Shown: in pieces, positions 11,402 through 15,091 of the stretch
Position numbering within the stretch: the first letter of the stretch is position 1
Layout of the letters: every line of letters starts with the position of its first letter
Source of the DNA: Oscillospiraceae bacterium
GTDB taxonomy: Bacteria > Bacillota > Clostridia > Oscillospirales > Ruminococcaceae
Length of the DNA stretch: 15,091 nucleotides
Assembly: GCA_031271475.1 (NCBI GenBank)
Contig: JAISVP010000105.1
Span: forward strand, 1-15,091
Direction: 5' to 3'
The notes under the pieces: model-generated
What the model saw: the letters and a program-made list of their open reading frames with translations, nothing else
Told to the model about the DNA's origin: nothing
Databases searched by the model: none
Position numbers and translations under genes: made by a program

Positions 11402-11556
11402 TAGCATAAACACGTTACCGCAATCGCAGAAAACGCTTCGATCTTCGCTTACTGTTGCTTTGGGGGTGTTCATAATTTGGGAGTTCCGTTGCGTTTTTGC
11501 GAATAATCGACAAAAAATGCGTTTAGTGAACCGACCTTCTGTATCAGTTCTTCTAA

Positions 11557-14500
11557 CTAAACAGTATTGGTTTTATTCAAATACTGTTTCAATACAGCTA
11601 TTACCTCATCAATAATAATAGGTTTCCCGATATGAGCATTCATGCCCGCCTCCAGACAGCGTTCAATATCCTCACGGAAAACATTTGCCGTCATTGCGAC
11701 AATAGGAATTTCCGCCGCATAAGGAGTATCCAGTTTGCGTATATGAACCGTTGCCTCAAAGCCATCCATAATTGGCATCTGTAAATCCATAAATATTATA
11801 TCATACTTATGCGGTGATTTTTTGAATATTTCCACAGCTTGCTGACCGTCTTCAGCAAAGGATACAGTTAAATTCAGCGGTTTTAACAAACCTGCAACGA
11901 TTTCCCTGTTAATTTCTATATCTTCCGCAAGCAATACGGAATATCCGGAAAAATCGAAATCGGTTTGTATTTGTACATCAGACGCATCCTTAGAATTTTT
12001 TGCATCGGAGCCGTGTTCAAAAACGGCTGTAAATATAAATTCCGACCCTTTTCCCAATTCGGATTTCACCCGAATATCTCCGCCCATAAGTTCTGCTATA
12101 CGTTTGGAAATGGAAAGACCAAGCCCTGTTCCGCCGTACTTGCGTGCCGTACCGGTATCTGCCTGTTCAAAAGAGTTGAACAGCCGGGTTTTCTGTTCTT
12201 CCGTAAGTCCGATTCCGTTATCAATGACACTTATTTCTATAACACATATACCGTTTTCCTCGGATAACAAACGGGCGACCAAACGAATTTTGCCCTCCTC
12301 GGGTGTAAACTTAACCGCATTCGACAAAAGATTTGTAATAACCTGTGCAAGGCGCTGACCGTCTCCGATAAGAGAATACGGAATATTGCTGTCAATATCA
12401 ATATACAGTGACTGACGGCGCTGACCGACTCTGAAGCTTATTACATCCACAGTATTTTTCACGGTTGAGGCAAAAACAAATTCCTCAGATAAAAGGTCAA
12501 GCTTATTTGCTTCTATTTTCGCCATATCAAGAACATCATTAATAACGCCTAACAAATGCTTTGAGGCGTTGTCAATTTTATTAAACGCATAGTCTTTTTC
12601 CTGAACCGTTTCGGAGGACTGACCTATGGATGTCATACCTATAATGGCATTCATCGGTGTACGCATTTCATGACTCATGTGTGAGAGAAATTCACTTTTT
12701 GCAAGACTTGCTTTTTGCACCTCATTGAGAGCATACTCCAATGTAATTGCAATTGTACGCAGTTCTTCTTCCATTTCATTGCGAATCAGAGCATCGGCAA
12801 CAAGTTCGCTAACAGAAGTCAGTATGCTTTTTTCATCTTCGGTAAACACCCGTTCACGCTGACAGTCATCAAAACTCAGATAACCCCAAAACTTATTTTT
12901 AAGGAATATCGGAACCACTAATACAGATACGGTCTTTTGCGGCAACAGAATATTTTTCTCATTTTCAGATAAACTCTTTACCGGACCGTTTACACATTCT
13001 TTTTTTGAAAGTATTTCAAGCCACTCCGGGAGAGTTTCCTCATAGTAAGTTTCATAAACCAAAACCGCATCCGACAGAAACTCACTTTCAGGCGCAGACC
13101 ATTCGTTTATTCGGCAGCAGTACAGCTTTCCGTCCATATCTGAAAAATTTTTCCAGACGGTAACACGGTCAACGTCTATCATCTGTCCTAAAATTCCAAT
13201 TGCGTTCACTATGTCAATATCAAATGTATCAAGGCTTGTTTGCAGCAGAATTGACAGCATATCGTTTGCTTCTTTGAGAAAGATGCTCTGCTTTTCAATT
13301 TCCGACATCATAAGTTTCTGCTCACGCAGATCGCGTACATATCCCGCTAAAACATAACTGCCTTTGTGCTGTATCTTTCTAAGCGTTATTTCTGCCGGAA
13401 TCTGAATGCCGCTGAGAGTCCGGTGAATACATTCAAACTCATATTCACCTTTGTCAAACGCAATATTAAGAACTTCATTGAGTTTTTGATCTGAACGCTT
13501 GCCGTCCGGTTGGTATTCAGTACAGCAGTCAAGGAAATTTTCGGTCAGCTCACTTTTACTGTTAAGTTCAAAAAGTTCTGTAATAGCGTCATTACAGTCA
13601 ATAAGTCTGTGGTCTGTATCCCATAATATACAGCCCAGAGGGTTTGCGTCAAACATGAGTTTTGCGTATGTGTAGCTATCCCGGATTTCTTTGGCTTCAC
13701 TGTCCCGGATAAGCACGTTTGCCAGCATAAAACTCGCCGAACGCAGTATGTCAGTTTCATCATCGGTGAACTCATGTTCCTCCGTAAGATTTTCAAAAAG
13801 AACAAATCCCCAGAAATCACCTTCATTAAACACCGGCACTGCCAGAACGCTCACACATCCGAACTGTTTAAGTATATCGGCTTCCGGCATAAACCGAACG
13901 GGCCCGTTAATACACAGCCCCATTTTCAAAACGTCCTTCCAACGCGGAATATGACGTGAATACGGACTATTCTGCAATTCCGGTCTTACATCAATGTAAG
14001 AACCTGACTTTTTACTCCAACGGTATACTTGGGATGCGTGCAAGTCGTCCGCTTTTTCGATATTACGCGATACCGACATTCTGTCAATATTCGCTATACC
14101 GGCAATAATCCTCGCACCCTCCGCCATAACCTTTTCAAAAGTCTTTTCATTCCTTGACAGAAGAACAAGTGCCGCACTGTTCAGGGCCGCAAGCATTTCT
14201 TCACGGTGTAAAAGTTTTTTCTCAATCCGCTTAATCTCCGTAACGTCAACCCCGAATTCAAGATGTGCTTTCTTGCCGTCTGTCCAGTCAATAAGCATTG
14301 CCGTCATATCAAATATCCGGTTTGTATATGAACTGTGAGATTCCCAGTGCACGGCAATACCCGGTTTTTCTTGAATTTTATGATAAGGACAGTAAGGACA
14401 TCTTTGTGTTCTGCCGTGCAAAAATTCATAGCAATGTCTTCCGTTTTCATCCCCTACGGTATCAAAAAGTTCCTTGTGCTTGTTATTAATAAAAAGTATT

Positions 14501-15091
14501 TCACCTGTTTCCGGCACAGTCACCAAAATAATTGCATCAATGCTTAACAGTATAGCCTTAAGGTTATCCAACGACTTTTCACGTATTTCGGTCTGATTTA
14601 AGGCGTCTGTTATATCCTCAACCGCACCCGCTGTTCTAAGCGGTATTCCGGCACTGTTCCTAACTGTCATGCCTACGGTATGCAGTACTCGGTACTCTCC
14701 GTTTTTAAGTCTGATACGGTATGAAATATCAAACGGTGTTTTGCCTGTGTAATCATTCAGATGGTCTTCAAAAGCACTCATAACCCGTATGAACTCATCG
14801 GGATGCAGACGGTCAGACCAGCTCGACAGAACATTAGGAAAGTCATTTTCATCGTCATACCCAAGTATATCCCGAAATTTCTGTGAGTACTTAAAACTGT
14901 TCATTGAATTGACGGGATCTTCATGCACAACATCCATATCCCAGTGCCCGATTCTTAAAGCGTCACCGGCAAGCTTATACTTCATTAAGTCATATTCCGA
15001 ATTGGCTTTGCAGTTTTTCAGTATCTGACCGACAAGACGTACGGTTTCAGACTCACTGCCAAGTAAATTTTCAATATCCGCGCTGTTTAAG
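11557..15091 (-). CDS. Hybrid sensor histidine kinase with PAS/GAF domains and receiver (5' end outside window)
   Basis: Signal-transducing kinase. The frame stays open to the right edge, so the true start is outside; residue numbers below count from the Met at 14983-14985. Order: PAS (~5-125), PAS with a Cys cluster (C185, C196, C199, CPYCPYH) (~140-250), GAF (~275-425), PAS (~435-550), GAF (~570-730), HisKA with SHEMRTPMN (H772), HATPase (NLLSNAVKF, DNGIGL, GGTGLGLSI) and receiver (1015-1142; D1067 in FMDLQMP; GKP lysine). No membrane segment is seen in this part, so it is probably cytosolic. The receiver would accept phosphate from H772 and could pass it to an Hpt partner or diguanylate-type output not present here. 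The ligand is unknown. Domain edges are estimates. Confidence 0.93.
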   Translation of the reverse strand, partial: LNSADIENLLGSESETVRLVGQILKNCKANSEYDLMKYKLAGDALRIGHWDMDVVHEDPVNSMNSFKYSQKFRDILGYDDENDFPNVLSSWSDRLHPDEFIRVMSAFEDHLNDYTGKTPFDISYRIRLKNGEYRVLHTVGMTVRNSAGIPLRTAGAVEDITDALNQTEIREKSLDNLKAILLSIDAIILVTVPETGEILFINNKHKELFDTVGDENGRHCYEFLHGRTQRCPYCPYHKIQEKPGIAVHWESHSSYTNRIFDMTAMLIDWTDGKKAHLEFGVDVTEIKRIEKKLLHREEMLAALNSAALVLLSRNEKTFEKVMAEGARIIAGIANIDRMSVSRNIEKADDLHASQVYRWSKKSGSYIDVRPELQNSPYSRHIPRWKDVLKMGLCINGPVRFMPEADILKQFGCVSVLAVPVFNEGDFWGFVLFENLTEEHEFTDDETDILRSASFMLANVLIRDSEAKEIRDSYTYAKLMFDANPLGCILWDTDHRLIDCNDAITELFELNSKSELTENFLDCCTEYQPDGKRSDQKLNEVLNIAFDKGEYEFECIHRTLSGIQIPAEITLRKIQHKGSYVLAGYVRDLREQKLMMSEIEKQSIFLKEANDMLSILLQTSLDTFDIDIVNAIGILGQMIDVDRVTVWKNFSDMDGKLYCCRINEWSAPESEFLSDAVLVYETYYEETLPEWLEILSKKECVNGPVKSLSENEKNILLPQKTVSVLVVPIFLKNKFWGYLSFDDCQRERVFTEDEKSILTSVSELVADALIRNEMEEELRTIAITLEYALNEVQKASLAKSEFLSHMSHEMRTPMNAIIGMTSIGQSSETVQEKDYAFNKIDNASKHLLGVINDVLDMAKIEANKLDLLSEEFVFASTVKNTVDVISFRVGQRRQSLYIDIDSNIPYSLIGDGQRLAQVITNLLSNAVKFTPEEGKIRLVARLLSEENGICVIEISVIDNGIGLTEEQKTRLFNSFEQADTGTARKYGGTGLGLSISKRIAELMGGDIRVKSELGKGSEFIFTAVFEHGSDAKNSKDASDVQIQTDFDFSGYSVLLAEDIEINREIVAGLLKPLNLTVSFAEDGQQAVEIFKKSPHKYDIIFMDLQMPIMDGFEATVHIRKLDTPYAAEIPIVAMTANVFREDIERCLEAGMNAHIGKPIIIDEVIAVLKQYLNKTNTV

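Noticed and set aside
1..15091. CRISPR arrays, tRNA or rRNA genes
   Set aside because: I saw no regularly spaced direct repeats with unique spacers and no tRNA cloverleaf or rRNA-like stretch.

Overview
The window looks like accessory DNA from a low-GC, probably spore-forming member of the Clostridia. The evidence is strong AGGAGG ribosome binding sites, TTGACA/TATAAT promoters, small mobile-element proteins of a Clostridial type, and a leftover 3' end of the sporulation gene dpaB (spoVFB). Species-level placement is not possible from sequence alone. About 10.7 kb of mobile or accessory DNA (1 to ~10,770) abuts that dpaB remnant, and a large sensor kinase gene runs in from the right edge.

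Layout. (1) 1-2915: an XRE regulator diverges from a 486-residue membrane-anchored protein of unknown function. The shared promoter/operator segment is duplicated about 1.7 kb downstream, where it carries an inserted ~104 bp palindromic element and leads to a 45-residue zinc-ribbon protein. (2) 2916-6613: a run of small genes (a frameshifted remnant, two small membrane proteins, a conserved 129-residue protein, a ubiquitin-like beta-grasp protein). A ThiF/E1-like enzyme that has lost its N-terminal nucleotide-binding loop follows, then a hairpin-rich ~270 bp leader and a 393-residue reverse transcriptase. This resembles a PRTRC-like ubiquitin-related cassette combined with a non-DGR reverse transcriptase. 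(3) 6614-7691: a promoter, a GNAT-like acetyltransferase and an overlapping 68-residue partner. (4) 7692-8921: two inverted-repeat-bounded, highly structured segments directly upstream of a serine recombinase. One has perfect 18 bp inverted repeats and could be an invertible switch. (5) 8981-10811: a DUF6876-type protein, an autoregulated XRE repressor, a 55-residue protein and a second small XRE gene that runs into the dpaB remnant. (6) 11049-11556: a fold-back element with perfect 29 bp terminal inverted repeats and a deleted copy of the palindromic element. (7) 11557 to the right edge: a hybrid PAS/GAF histidine kinase with a C-terminal receiver, on the minus strand and open at the edge.

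How it may work together (inference): two independent XRE repressors and a divergent promoter/operator suggest repressed, inducible accessory modules. The ubiquitin-like and E1 parts are probably not a working conjugation pair here, because the E1 lacks its nucleotide-binding glycine loop. The reverse transcriptase retains all its catalytic motifs. The window also holds an unusual density of non-coding palindromic DNA: four copies of one element, plus three unrelated inverted-repeat structures.
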